A DNA stretch of 64,000 nt from assembly GCF_000813145.1 (NCBI RefSeq), contig NZ_BAZF01000004.1, positions 62,001 through 126,000 of the forward strand, given 5' to 3'. Below are positions 19,833 to 28,290 of this stretch, piece by piece; position 1 is the stretch's first letter, and every line of letters begins with the position of its first letter. The notes below the pieces were generated by a model, which was not told where the DNA came from, made no database searches, and saw only the letters and a list, made by a program, of their open reading frames with translations. The translations under genes were made by a program, and so were the position numbers. The stretch comes from Geobacter sp. OR-1. GTDB taxonomy: Bacteria; Desulfobacterota; Desulfuromonadia; Geobacterales; DSM-12255.

Positions 19833-20852
19833 ATGTTCAAAAAGATTGCCGCCATTGCTGCTGCCGGGCTGTTGTCGCTGGCAAGCCTCGCCTCTGCCGA
19901 AACCCTGATCAACGGCGCCGGCGCGACCTTTCCCTACCCGCTCTACTCCAAGTGGTTCAGCGAGTACGCCAAGATCGACAAGAGCGTCAAATTCAACTAC
20001 CAGTCCATCGGCTCCGGCGGTGGCATCAAGCAGATAACGGCCCAGACCGTGGACTTCGGCGCCAGCGACAAGTTCCTCTCCGACAGCGAACTGCAAGGAG
20101 CTCCGGGAAAACTGCTTCACATCCCGACGGTCATGGGCGCCGTGGTCGTCACCTACAACCTCCCCGGAGTGCCATCCGGCCTCAAGCTCTCATCCGAAGA
20201 CGTAGCCGACATCTTCCTCGGCAGGATCACCAAGTGGAACGATCCGAAGATCGCCAACGACAACCCCGGCGTGAAGATCCCGAACAAACCGATCGTGGTC
20301 GTACACCGCTCGGATGGCAGCGGCACCACCAGCATCTTCACCGACTACCTGACCAGCGTAAACCAGGAATGGGCCAAGAAGGTCGGCAAGGGACCATCGG
20401 TAAAATGGCCGGTCGGCCTGGGTGGCAAGGGTAACGAAGGTGTCGCGGGCCAAGTGAAAAACACCCAGTTCTCCATCGGCTACGTGGAACTGGCCTATGC
20501 CGTGGAAAACAAGCTCCCGTACGCCTTCCTCAAGAACAAGGACGGAAAGTTCGTAGAGCCGACCATCAAGTCGATCAGCGCCGCGGCTAGCGGTGCGGCG
20601 AAGCGTATGCCGGCCGACTACCGGATCTCGCTGGTCAACCAGCCCGGCAAGGACACCTACCCGGTGGTCGGCTTCACCTGGCTGCTGGTGTACGAGCAGC
20701 AGAAGGACAAGGTCAAGGGGCAGAAACTGGTCGAGTTCCTCAACTGGAGCCTGTACAAGGGGCAGAAACTGGCTGGCCCGCTCCTCTATGCGCCGCTCCC
20801 GGCAAACGTTGCCAAGATGGTGGATAAGACCATTAAAGGCATCAAGTACTGA
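19833..20852 (+). CDS. pstS: Periplasmic phosphate-binding protein
   Basis: Captures inorganic phosphate for the PstCAB transporter. A signal peptide (MFKKIAAIAAAG...ASA) precedes mature ETLINGAGATFPYPLY, the typical PstS beginning. Phosphate-contacting segments are visible: GAGATFPYP, SIGSGGGIKQI, FGASDKF and HRSDGSGTTSIFTDYL. Length is 339 residues, normal for the family. The start follows AAAGGAGC. A strong hairpin right after the stop should make pstS transcripts more abundant than those of the membrane subunits. Confidence 0.97.
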   Translation: MFKKIAAIAAAGLLSLASLASAETLINGAGATFPYPLYSKWFSEYAKIDKSVKFNYQSIGSGGGIKQITAQTVDFGASDKFLSDSELQGAPGKLLHIPTVMGAVVVTYNLPGVPSGLKLSSEDVADIFLGRITKWNDPKIANDNPGVKIPNKPIVVVHRSDGSGTTSIFTDYLTSVNQEWAKKVGKGPSVKWPVGLGGKGNEGVAGQVKNTQFSIGYVELAYAVENKLPYAFLKNKDGKFVEPTIKSISAAASGAAKRMPADYRISLVNQPGKDTYPVVGFTWLLVYEQQKDKVKGQKLVEFLNWSLYKGQKLAGPLLYAPLPANVAKMVDKTIKGIKY

Positions 20853-20860
20853 AGGCTCAG

Positions 20861-20891
20861 CGGGGGCATGAATAGTGCCCCCGTATTTTTT
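20861..20891 (+). terminator. Terminator/attenuator between pstS and pstC
   Basis: CGGGGGCA and TGCCCCCG form a stem around TGAATAG, followed by TATTTTTT. Being inside the pst operon it probably causes partial termination, giving excess PstS. Confidence 0.8.
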
Positions 20892-20925
20892 GCCGGTATA
20901 ATTGTTTCAACGAGGCTACGAACTG

Positions 20926-21921
20926 ATGGAGATTACGAAAACTATGACCTCCGCCATGGACAGAGAAACAGCAGCAGCCAAAACAGCCTTTATCTCAGGC
21001 AATAAAGCCTGGGGAGACCGACTGTTCCGCTGGCTGACCCTCGGCTTCAGCGCCAGCATCCTGCTGATTCTGCTGATCATGGCCTTTGAAATGATCAAGG
21101 AGAGCCTGCCGGCGATACGAAAGTTCGGTTGGGGGTTCACGATCGGCAAAGATTGGGACCCGGTCCAGGAGCAGTTCGGCGCGCTCCCGTTTCTGTACGG
21201 CTCGGTGGTCTCCTCCATCCTGGCCATACTCATGGCAACCCCGCTCTCCGTCGGCACCGCGCTGTTTATCACCGATATCGCCCCCAAGAAGCTCGGCGGA
21301 GCGGTCTCCTCCCTGGTTGAACTGCTGGCGGCAATCCCCAGTGTCATCTACGGTCTCTGGGGGGTGCTGGTGATGGCGCCATGGCTGCAGAAGACGGTGC
21401 AGCCGTTCCTGATCGACCATTTCGGCTTCATCCCGCTGTTCCAAGGGGCGCCATACGGGGTCAGCATGCTGGCCGCGATCTTCATCCTGATGATCATGAT
21501 CGTGCCGATCATCACCTCGATCACCAAAGAGGTGCTTACTGCCGTACCCACGGCCCAGAAAGAGGCCGCCTACGCACTGGGTGCCACCAGGTGGGAGATG
21601 CTGCGAGTGGCCCTGCTGCCGTACGCACGTTCCGGCATCCTTGGTGCGGTGATTCTCGGCCTCGGGCGGGCCATCGGCGAGACCATGGCCGTTACCATGG
21701 TAATCGGCAACACCCCGCAGATAGCGCTGTCGCTTCTCGCCCCCGGCTACACCATGCCGAGCGTAATTGCCAACGAGTTTGCCGAGACCACCTCAAAGCT
21801 CCACGCCTCGGTGCTGATGGAGATCGGCCTGATTCTCCTGGTCGTGACCCTGATCATCAACATCATGGCCAGGCTGCTGATCTGGAGCGTCACCCGCGGC
21901 AATTCCGGGAGGAGCGCATGA
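20926..21921 (+). CDS. pstC: Phosphate ABC transporter permease PstC
   Basis: One of two inner-membrane channel subunits of the high-affinity phosphate transporter. It shows about six hydrophobic helices and the binding-protein-dependent transport loop EAAYALGATRWEMLR...GAVILGLGRAIGET that contacts the ATPase. ATG 20926 (MEITKTM) follows GAGG; TTG 20902 and ATG 20944 are alternatives. The stop overlaps the pstA start as ATGA. Confidence 0.95.
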   Translation: MEITKTMTSAMDRETAAAKTAFISGNKAWGDRLFRWLTLGFSASILLILLIMAFEMIKESLPAIRKFGWGFTIGKDWDPVQEQFGALPFLYGSVVSSILAILMATPLSVGTALFITDIAPKKLGGAVSSLVELLAAIPSVIYGLWGVLVMAPWLQKTVQPFLIDHFGFIPLFQGAPYGVSMLAAIFILMIMIVPIITSITKEVLTAVPTAQKEAAYALGATRWEMLRVALLPYARSGILGAVILGLGRAIGETMAVTMVIGNTPQIALSLLAPGYTMPSVIANEFAETTSKLHASVLMEIGLILLVVTLIINIMARLLIWSVTRGNSGRSA

Positions 21922-22760
21922 AACGGACCCCTTCGATCCGCCTGATCAAGAACGGCCTGATGACACTGCTGATGGTTGCTGCTACGTTAGCTGTTCTGGC
22001 CCCGCTCGGGATCATCTTCGTCCATATCCTGAAGATGGGGGCTTCTTCCATATCGCTCGACTTCTTCACCCAGATCCCCAAGCCGACCGGCGAGACCGGC
22101 GGCGGCATGGCCAATGGCCTGGCCGGGTCAACGATCATGATCGCCATGTCGTCACTGATCGGCCTGCCGGTAGGGATTCTCGGTGCTGTATACCTGACCG
22201 AATACGGTCACAACCGGTTTGCCGATGCCATACGCTTCTCGGCGGACGTGCTCGCCGGCGTCCCGTCGATAATCACCGGCATGGTCGCCTACACACTGCT
22301 GGTGGTGCCGATGAAGGGATTCTCCGCCCTGGCAGGCGCCGTGGCCCTGGCGCTGATCATGATCCCGATTGTGCTCAGGACCACCGAAGAGCAGCTCAAG
22401 CTGGTGCCGGGAACCCTGCGCGAGGCGTCGCTGGCCCTGGGGGTGCCGCTCTGGCGCACCACCCTTCAGGTGACGCTGGCCAGCGCCCGGACCGGAATCA
22501 TCACCGGCATCCTCCTCGCCATTGCCCGGATCGCCGGCGAGACGGCGCCGCTCCTGTTTACAGCGCTCGGCAACCAGTTCTGGAGCAGGAAACTGACCGA
22601 ACCGATGGCCGCAATACCGCTGCAGATCTTCAATTTCGCCATAGCACCTTATGAAGACTGGCACAAACTCGCCTGGGCCGGAGCACTGGTGCTGGTGGTG
22701 ATAATGTTCTCCTTAAGCCTGGCGGCCCGCTATTTCGGCAGGCAGAAAAGGTATTCGTAG
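21918..22760 (+). CDS. pstA: Phosphate ABC transporter permease PstA
   Basis: The second channel subunit, 280 residues with about six transmembrane helices. The ATPase-contact loop is REASLALGVPLWRTT...GILLAIARIAGETAPLL. The start overlaps the pstC stop. The stop codon TAG is the beginning of a palindromic repeat (22757-22815) that separates pstA from pstB. Confidence 0.95.
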   Translation: MKRTPSIRLIKNGLMTLLMVAATLAVLAPLGIIFVHILKMGASSISLDFFTQIPKPTGETGGGMANGLAGSTIMIAMSSLIGLPVGILGAVYLTEYGHNRFADAIRFSADVLAGVPSIITGMVAYTLLVVPMKGFSALAGAVALALIMIPIVLRTTEEQLKLVPGTLREASLALGVPLWRTTLQVTLASARTGIITGILLAIARIAGETAPLLFTALGNQFWSRKLTEPMAAIPLQIFNFAIAPYEDWHKLAWAGALVLVVIMFSLSLAARYFGRQKRYS

Positions 22761-22815
22761 GGGCGGCCCTGTGTGGCCGCCTAATACATGGGCAACCACA
22801 TAGGGTTGCCCCTAC
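22757..22815. repeat. Palindromic intergenic repeat between pstA and pstB
   Basis: A 59-bp element with perfect 8-bp terminal inverted repeats (GTAGGGGC and GCCCCTAC). It contains two hairpins: GGCGGCC with GGCCGCC, and GGCAACC with GGTTGCC. Its first TAG is the pstA stop codon, as in the related palindrome at 5710-5737. It resembles REP or MITE-like elements and may affect mRNA stability. Confidence 0.75.
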
Positions 22816-22829
22816 AGGATCATTGATAT

Positions 22830-23588
22830 ATGCAAACAAAAGTAACCCTTGAAAACCTGAACGTCCACTTCGGCAGCAATCACGCCGTCAAGGATGTCTC
22901 GCTGGACTTTCCGGAAAACAGCGTGACCGCCATCATCGGCCCGTCAGGATGCGGCAAGTCCACCGTGCTCCGCAGCCTCAACCGGATGCACGACCTGGTC
23001 CCCTCGGCCCGGGTGACCGGCCGGATCATGCTCGACAATACCGACATCTACGACCGCGCCGTTGATCCTGTCGCGGTCAGAAGAAGAATCGGCATGGTCT
23101 TTCAGAAACCGAACCCGTTCCCGGCAATGTCAATCCACGACAATGTTGTCGCCGGGTACAAGCTGACAGGAAGCCTGAAAAGATCAGATGCGGAAGATAT
23201 CGTTGAATCGTGCCTGAAGCGGGTGGCTCTCTGGGATGAGGTCAAGGACCGGTTGAAGACCAGCGCCATGGACCTCTCCGGGGGGCAGCAGCAGCGGCTC
23301 TGCATCGCCAGGACCATAGCGGTGCAGCCGGAAGTGATCCTGATGGACGAGCCCTGCTCGGCCCTCGACCCGATCGCCACCCTCAAGATCGAGGAGTTGA
23401 TCGAGGAGCTGAAAGAGCAGTACACCGTCATCATCGTCACCCACAACATGCAGCAGGCCGCCAGGGTATCGGACAGCACCGCCTTTTTCTACATGGGGGA
23501 GCTGATCGAATTCGGGCTGACCAAGAAGATCTTCACCACGCCGGAGAAGCGGCAGACCGAGGACTACATTACCGGCAGATTCGGGTAA
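22830..23588 (+). CDS. pstB: Phosphate ABC transporter ATP-binding protein
   Basis: Energises phosphate import by ATP hydrolysis on the cytoplasmic side of PstCA. Walker A is [10 protein letters not shown]-loop [11 protein letters not shown] signature LSGGQQQRL, Walker [14 protein letters not shown], and the switch His is in VTHNMQQA. Length is 252 residues, normal for PstB. AGGA lies upstream of ATG 22830. Confidence 0.97.
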   Translation: MQTKVTLENLNVHFGSNHAVKDVSLDFPENSVTAIIGPSGCGKSTVLRSLNRMHDLVPSARVTGRIMLDNTDIYDRAVDPVAVRRRIGMVFQKPNPFPAMSIHDNVVAGYKLTGSLKRSDAEDIVESCLKRVALWDEVKDRLKTSAMDLSGGQQQRLCIARTIAVQPEVILMDEPCSALDPIATLKIEELIEELKEQYTVIIVTHNMQQAARVSDSTAFFYMGELIEFGLTKKIFTTPEKRQTEDYITGRFG

Positions 23589-23593
23589 TAAAC

Positions 23594-23665
23594 GGTGAAT
23601 AGTGAATAAATACTTTACCTTTAACTTTTCACCATTCACATTTTTTTCACCATTCACAATTCACC
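23594..23665. repeat. GTGAATAG/CACCATTCAC repeat cluster
   Basis: Between pstB and phoU: GGTGAATAGTGAA followed by two direct copies of TTCACCATTCACA and a final ATTCACC. Forward and reverse copies can form an AU-rich hairpin. It is a simple intergenic repeat with no coding content. Confidence 0.55.
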
Positions 23666-23682
23666 TTTTACGAGGTTTTCAA

Positions 23683-24354
23683 ATGGAACGGGAACATTAC
23701 AGTAAACAATTCGACACCGAACTTAACGAGATCCGCGAAAAGCTCCTGGAAATGGGGGGCAAGGTCGAGTTCATGATCAACGACGCCCTGAAGGCCCTTG
23801 TGGACCGGGATTCGGTCCTGGCCGAAAAGGTCATCGCCTTTGACCACAAGATAAACCGCTTGGAGATGGATATCGACGAGCGCTGCCTGGAGGTGCTGGC
23901 CAGGCGTCAGCCTGCGGCCCGCGACCTTCGGTTCATCACCTTGGCATTGAAGATCGTGACCGACCTGGAGCGGATGGGAGACCAGTGCCGGAACATCGGC
24001 AAGCGTGCCATCGAGCTGAACGAGCTGCCACCGCTCAAGCCGTACATCGACCTGCCCCGCATGGCGCTCCACGCCAGCGTCATGGTTAAGGAGGCGCTGA
24101 ACGCCTTTGTTGCCGGCGATGACCAGCTGGCGCTCAAGGTCTGCCGCGACGACCAGTTTGTCGATGACCTGAACGAGCAGATCCAGCGGGAACTTCTGAC
24201 CTTCATGATGGCCGATCCGGCCACAATTGCCAGGGCAATGAAGATCAACCATGTGGCCAAGTGCGTGGAGCGGATCGCCGACCACGCCACCAACGTGGCC
24301 GAAATGGTGATCTTCATGGTCAAGGGGAAAGATATCCGGCACACGGCGGTGTAA
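23683..24354 (+). CDS. phoU: Phosphate transport regulator PhoU
   Basis: A cytoplasmic all-helical protein of 223 residues made of two PhoU repeats, with the conserved metal-site motif around RMGDQCRNI in the first half and KCVERIADHATNVAEM in the second. It links PstSCAB activity to PhoR and represses the Pho response in phosphate excess. ATG 23683 (MEREHYSKQFD) is preceded by GAGG; the long in-frame extension upstream consists of repeat sequence. Confidence 0.95.
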   Translation: MEREHYSKQFDTELNEIREKLLEMGGKVEFMINDALKALVDRDSVLAEKVIAFDHKINRLEMDIDERCLEVLARRQPAARDLRFITLALKIVTDLERMGDQCRNIGKRAIELNELPPLKPYIDLPRMALHASVMVKEALNAFVAGDDQLALKVCRDDQFVDDLNEQIQRELLTFMMADPATIARAMKINHVAKCVERIADHATNVAEMVIFMVKGKDIRHTAV

Positions 24355-24425
24355 TATTTTTTGCTTTCTCCGCTAAAACCGATTAGCATGAGGGCTTTCC
24401 ACAACCCCTTTGACGAGGTTTTTCC

Positions 24426-25844
24426 GTGAAGGTCCTCTTTGTCCACCCCCACGGCAGCAACTGGCTTGGGTCAGGTCCGGACATCACCACCATCTTCAAT
24501 GTCATGCCTCCCCTGGGGATCATGAGTATCGCCGCCTATCTGGAGCAGCGCGGCGTAGCTGCGGAGATCATCGACTGTTACGCAACGCCGCTGCCGCAAA
24601 GCGAACTGGTCAAGGAGATCGTCCGCCACGGCCCGGATCTGGTCGGATTTTCCTGCACCACCTCCTCATTTCTCGAAGGGTACGATATCGCCAGCCGGCT
24701 AAAGGAGCTGGCCCCGCAGATCATGACCGTGTTCGGCGGCGCCCACGCCTGTTCCGCCGGGGCAAGCCTGCTCGACGGCTTTCCGGCCATCGACTGCCTG
24801 GTGATCGGCGAAGGTGAGCAGACCTTTTACGAACTGGTGACCGCCGAAGGCCGCGATATCGCTGCCATCCCGGGCGTTGCAAGCCGCGTCAACGGCAAAG
24901 GGGTGCTGTCTTCTGAACGGGAGCTGATCCCGGATCTCGATACCCTCCCGTTCCCGGCCTACCACCTGCTCCCGGAATTCCCTCGCCGCTACTTCCTGCC
25001 GCTCTTCAGCTACCCCAAAGCGCCCAACACCAGCATCATCTCCAGCCGCGGCTGCCCCTACCAGTGCTCCTACTGCGACCGCTCGGTCTTCAACCGCGGC
25101 TTCCGCTTCAACTCTCCGGAATACATCGTCGAACACATGGCCCACTTGCACCGCAACTATGGCATCCGCCATGTCTTTTTCTACGACGACCTGTTCACCA
25201 CCGACCGGAAACGGGTGGCGGAGTTCTGTGCCCTGAAAGAGAAACAAGGGCTGCAGGTCGGCTACAACTGCATCGCCCGTCTGGAGCATGTGGATGCCGA
25301 GCTGCTGCAACTGCTGAAACGCTCCGGCTGCTGGCAGGTGAATTTCGGCATCGAGTCCGGCGATCCGGAGGTGATCAAGAAGCACCGCAAATTTTACGGC
25401 CTGGATGAGGTGCAGCAAAAACTGCAATTGGTTAAGGATACGGGGATGCGGGTCAAGGGTCTGTTCATGGTCGGGCTGCCCGGCGAAACAGAGGAGACGA
25501 TCCGCCGTACCATCGACTATGCCCTGGCACTGCCGCTGGACGAGATCAACGTCACCATGTTTACCCCGTTCCCCGGCGCGCCGGTCTATGCAACCATACG
25601 CGAGCATGGCGAGTTCAACGAGGAGTGGCCGTTGATGAACTGCGTCAACCCGGTCTTCATACCGCACGGCATGACCAAAGAGCAGCTGCAGAGGCTATAC
25701 GACGAGTTTATCCGCCGCTTCTACCGCCGCCACCGCATCCACTGGGGATATACAAGCATGCTCTGGAAATCGCCCCACAGCATCGTTTCATTCCTGAAAA
25801 ACCTGCCGGCTATCATAAAACTGGAGCGCGAAAAGAAATGGTGA
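24426..25844 (+). CDS. B12-binding-domain radical SAM protein (plus strand copy)
   Basis: A 472-residue radical SAM enzyme of the cobalamin-binding class. The N-terminal Rossmann-like domain (about 1-160) has LVGFSCTTSSF and VFGGAHAC. The radical SAM core begins at about 200 with the cluster motif SSRGCPYQCSYC, followed by FYDDLFT, GIESGDPEVIKKHRK and GLPGETEETI. Such enzymes perform methylations, cyclisations or other radical chemistry. The start is GTG 24426 after GAGG; the stop overlaps the PagL-like gene. Four further proteins of this class are encoded on the opposite strand (28-42 kb), so it probably belongs to the same pathway. The substrate is unknown. Confidence 0.85.
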   Translation: MKVLFVHPHGSNWLGSGPDITTIFNVMPPLGIMSIAAYLEQRGVAAEIIDCYATPLPQSELVKEIVRHGPDLVGFSCTTSSFLEGYDIASRLKELAPQIMTVFGGAHACSAGASLLDGFPAIDCLVIGEGEQTFYELVTAEGRDIAAIPGVASRVNGKGVLSSERELIPDLDTLPFPAYHLLPEFPRRYFLPLFSYPKAPNTSIISSRGCPYQCSYCDRSVFNRGFRFNSPEYIVEHMAHLHRNYGIRHVFFYDDLFTTDRKRVAEFCALKEKQGLQVGYNCIARLEHVDAELLQLLKRSGCWQVNFGIESGDPEVIKKHRKFYGLDEVQQKLQLVKDTGMRVKGLFMVGLPGETEETIRRTIDYALALPLDEINVTMFTPFPGAPVYATIREHGEFNEEWPLMNCVNPVFIPHGMTKEQLQRLYDEFIRRFYRRHRIHWGYTSMLWKSPHSIVSFLKNLPAIIKLEREKKW

Positions 25845-26428
25845 GGCTCCGTCACTGCGCCTTTTTCGGCATTATTCTGCTCTTTAGCGCAGCACAGCCA
25901 TCTTTGGGCGATGATGCGCAGCCTGCCGGAGAATATGGCATTCTCGGCGGCTACGGCATCACCCATCGCGGATTCGGCGCTACCGTTACTCAGGTGCAGA
26001 CCGTCGATGCCATCGCTCGCATCGGCTGGTTTCTTTCCGGCGAGCATGCACAGGGGAGCCTGTTCCAGGGGCGTCACGAACTGTTGGTGGAAATACCGCT
26101 GCACCTGACCGTCGATCCGCGCACCCGGATCATGACCGGCCTGTACCTGCTCGGCAGCTGGAAATTCACCGGTCTCAGCGAACAAAAGCTTTACCCGTAC
26201 GCCTTTGCCGGCGGTGGCCCGCTATACAACGATCTGGGGCTTGCCACCCAGGGAACCAGGATCAACTATTCCTACCAGGGTGGGGTGGGGCTGCAATACC
26301 TTTTCCGCAAAGACCTGGCGCTGATCGGCGAATACCGCTACCATCACGTCTCCAACGCCGGCACCGCCGAACCGAACGAGCCGCTCAACTCCAGCAAGAT
26401 CCTCGTCGGTCTGACCAGATTTTTCTGA
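25838..26428 (+). CDS. PagL-like lipid A 3-O-deacylase
   Basis: A 196-residue outer-membrane barrel with a signal peptide (about 1-24, ending near SLGDD). Its C-terminus has the catalytic arrangement of lipid A deacylases: RYHHVSNAG (His and Ser) followed by Glu in AEPNEPLNSS, and it ends in an aromatic residue as barrel proteins do. The family removes the 3-O-linked acyl chain from lipid A in the outer leaflet. ATG 25838 overlaps the radical SAM gene by 7 bp, so the two are co-translated. GTG 25841 is an alternative start. This fits a locus devoted to outer-membrane lipids. Confidence 0.75.
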   Translation: MVRLRHCAFFGIILLFSAAQPSLGDDAQPAGEYGILGGYGITHRGFGATVTQVQTVDAIARIGWFLSGEHAQGSLFQGRHELLVEIPLHLTVDPRTRIMTGLYLLGSWKFTGLSEQKLYPYAFAGGGPLYNDLGLATQGTRINYSYQGGVGLQYLFRKDLALIGEYRYHHVSNAGTAEPNEPLNSSKILVGLTRFF

Positions 26429-26470
26429 TTTTTTCCGTCACGGTCAACCAATCGCAAAATCCGGCGTTAT

Positions 26471-26486
26471 ACTAATTACAATTAGT
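26471..26486. promoter_or_regulatory. Operator-like palindrome upstream of the barrel protein gene
   Basis: ACTAATT-AC-AATTAGT is a perfect 7-bp inverted repeat about 45 bp before the start codon of the outer-membrane protein gene. It could be a regulator binding site; no regulator is identified. Confidence 0.35.
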
Positions 26487-26530
26487 TTTACTTTGATCAT
26501 GCAGAAACGGTTCAGCAAAGGAGGAATTCA

Positions 26531-27211
26531 ATGAAAAAATCCATTATCGTCGTTGCGGCAATCGCAACCCTGGCCGTTCCGGCCATCTCCGGCGCCGCCC
26601 CGCCCAAACCCGGCGCATATGCATCCGCGTTCCTGGGTGTGACCATGGCCCAGGACACCGATGTCAACACCGACGTATTCGCTTCTCCCCCCTCGTTCCG
26701 CGACCGGGTCGAATTCGATCCGGGCGTATTCCTGGGTGGCACCGGCGGCTACGACTTCGGTTACCTGCGACTGGAAGGCGAGCTTTCCTACAAGCATTCG
26801 GAGATGAAGAACATCACCGACCGCGATACCGGCGTTCGCTATCGGAGTGTCGACGGCAATCTCGGAGTCTTCGCGTTCATGGCGAACGGCTTCATCGATC
26901 TGCATAACGATACGCCGATCACTCCTTATTTTGGCGGCGGCATCGGGGTCGCCACCCTCTACCTGAGCGACACAACCGGCATCGATAATTCCGGTACCAG
27001 GCAGACGCTCTACCTGAAGGACAATGACTCGGTCTTTGCCTACCAGGTCGGCGCGGGAATGGAGGTCGCCCTGAACCGCAGAATTTCCCTGGATCTCGGC
27101 TATCGCTACTTTGGAACCGCCAGGGCAACCTTCAACGAAGACTGGTTTCAGAGTACGGACCTGAAATACGAAAGCCACAACGTAACTGCCGGAGTCAGAT
27201 TCAAGTTCTGA
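26531..27211 (+). CDS. Outer-membrane beta-barrel protein (OmpA/OmpW-like size)
   Basis: A 226-residue protein with signal peptide MKKSIIVVAAIATL...SGA and alternating hydrophobic strands typical of an eight-stranded barrel: GGTGGYDFGYLRLEGELSY, YFGGGIGVATLYL, FAYQVGAGMEVAL and LDLGYRYFGT. It ends in FKF with a terminal Phe, the usual barrel-assembly signal. The start has a GGAGG site. It is followed by a strong terminator, so it is likely monocistronic. The function (porin, adhesin or structural) cannot be assigned. Confidence 0.75.
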   Translation: MKKSIIVVAAIATLAVPAISGAAPPKPGAYASAFLGVTMAQDTDVNTDVFASPPSFRDRVEFDPGVFLGGTGGYDFGYLRLEGELSYKHSEMKNITDRDTGVRYRSVDGNLGVFAFMANGFIDLHNDTPITPYFGGGIGVATLYLSDTTGIDNSGTRQTLYLKDNDSVFAYQVGAGMEVALNRRISLDLGYRYFGTARATFNEDWFQSTDLKYESHNVTAGVRFKF

Positions 27212-27233
27212 TCAAGACCGGCACTGAAGGCAC

Positions 27234-27265
27234 AAAGGCCGCTTCCTCATGGAAGCGGCCTTTTC
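27234..27265 (+). terminator. Terminator after the outer-membrane barrel gene
   Basis: GGCCGCTTCC and GGAAGCGGCC form a 10-bp stem with loop TCAT, preceded by AAA and followed by TTTTCATT. Confidence 0.88.
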
Positions 27266-27344
27266 ATTAGTTGTCAATATTGCCAAATCCCCTGACTGTG
27301 GTAATTATGTAGGGTATTTCACCATCACACCGGAGGTTTATCGA

Positions 27345-27956
27345 ATGAAAAGAGCGTTCACCCTTTTGATACTGGTTCTGGCCCTTTCAACAACCCCGCT
27401 ATCGGTCCTGGCGGCAGACGGCATCTCCAAACCCGGCAAATTCGACGAGGAAGAGATCCTGACCAGCGACCGGCTCGGCAGTAAATACGACACGATCATT
27501 GTCAAGGATTACTCGGTCAAAGGTGCCGAGATTACCAATATCGACGATGAAGAGAAGAAGATGCTGGAAGCAGCGGAGAAAGATATTGTCAAGGCGCTGA
27601 CCGAAAGCACGGTAAAGCATCTGAAGGAAAAAGGCATCTTCAAGAAGGTGGAAAGCAACGGATCGGCCAAGACCAAGGCGGTTATCCTGCAGGGCAAAAT
27701 TACCAAGTTCAACGGCGGGGTCGGCGCTGCCAAGTGGTTCCTGGGGTTCATGGCGCCGAAGAGCACCAAGACCAACATCTCTATTGAAGCCGAACTGGTG
27801 GACGCTGCTTCCGGCAAAGCGCTGGTCAAAATCAAGGATATCCGTTCCGGTGGTGAAGGAAACACCCTGGGAAGCGGCAATATGACCAAAGCCTTCATTG
27901 TGCAGGCTCAGGATGAAGGCGAAGAGCTTGCAGAGTTCATCAAAGATATTTTCTGA
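27345..27956 (+). CDS. Exported DUF4410-like protein
   Basis: A 203-residue secreted protein: signal peptide MKRAFTLLILVLA...SVLA, then a soluble alpha/beta domain with YDTIIVKDYSVKG, EKDIVKALTESTVKHLKEKG and VILQGKITKFNGG, the pattern of DUF4410 proteins. No lipobox Cys is seen. ATG 27345 follows CGGAGG. It lies convergent to the small hendecad-repeat gene with a shared terminator. The molecular role of this family is unknown. Confidence 0.65.
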   Translation: MKRAFTLLILVLALSTTPLSVLAADGISKPGKFDEEEILTSDRLGSKYDTIIVKDYSVKGAEITNIDDEEKKMLEAAEKDIVKALTESTVKHLKEKGIFKKVESNGSAKTKAVILQGKITKFNGGVGAAKWFLGFMAPKSTKTNISIEAELVDAASGKALVKIKDIRSGGEGNTLGSGNMTKAFIVQAQDEGEELAEFIKDIF

Positions 27957-27970
27957 CCCCAATGTTTCCC

Positions 27971-27995
27971 GGGGAGCCTCACCGCTCCCCTTTTT
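27971..27995. terminator. Bidirectional terminator
   Basis: GGGGAG and CTCCCC form a short stem followed by TTTTT on the plus strand. It sits between the convergent DUF4410-like gene and the last gene of the large minus-strand operon and probably serves both directions. Confidence 0.6.
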
Positions 27996-28290
27996 ATTTA
28001 TCCCCCTTCACCGCATCCTTCAGCTCGTGGCCGAGCTTTTTCGCCCCTTCTTTGGTCTCTTCTACCGCCTTCTTCAGCTCCGGACCGATCTCTTTGCCCG
28101 CTTTTTTCAGCCCTTCCTTGATCTCGTGCCCCTCTTTCTTGAGCGTCTCCTTTATCTTCTTCCCTTCGGACTTGAGCGCCTCCTTGGTCTCCTGGCCCGA
28201 CTTCTTCAGGTCTTCCTTCAGATCCTCAGCAAAACCGTCGGCAACAAAAAGGGTACAAACGAGAAATATGGTTGTTACTCTCAATATCAT
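27994..28290 (-). CDS. Small exported protein with six tandem 11-residue repeats
   Basis: A 98-residue protein with a signal peptide (MILRVTTIFLVCTLFVADGFA). The mature part is six consecutive hendecads of pattern KKxGxExKExL (KKSGQETKEAL, KSEGKKIKETL, KKEGHEIKEGL, KKAGKEIGPEL, KKAVEETKEGA, KKLGHELKDAV), predicting a long, highly charged amphipathic helix. Such 11-mer periodicity is known from LEA proteins and apolipoproteins, which bind lipid surfaces. The start has a perfect AAGGAGG and overlaps the stop of the upstream radical SAM gene, so it is the last gene of the large operon. A lipid-binding or carrier role in the periplasm is inference. Confidence 0.8.
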   Translation of the reverse strand: MILRVTTIFLVCTLFVADGFAEDLKEDLKKSGQETKEALKSEGKKIKETLKKEGHEIKEGLKKAGKEIGPELKKAVEETKEGAKKLGHELKDAVKGDK

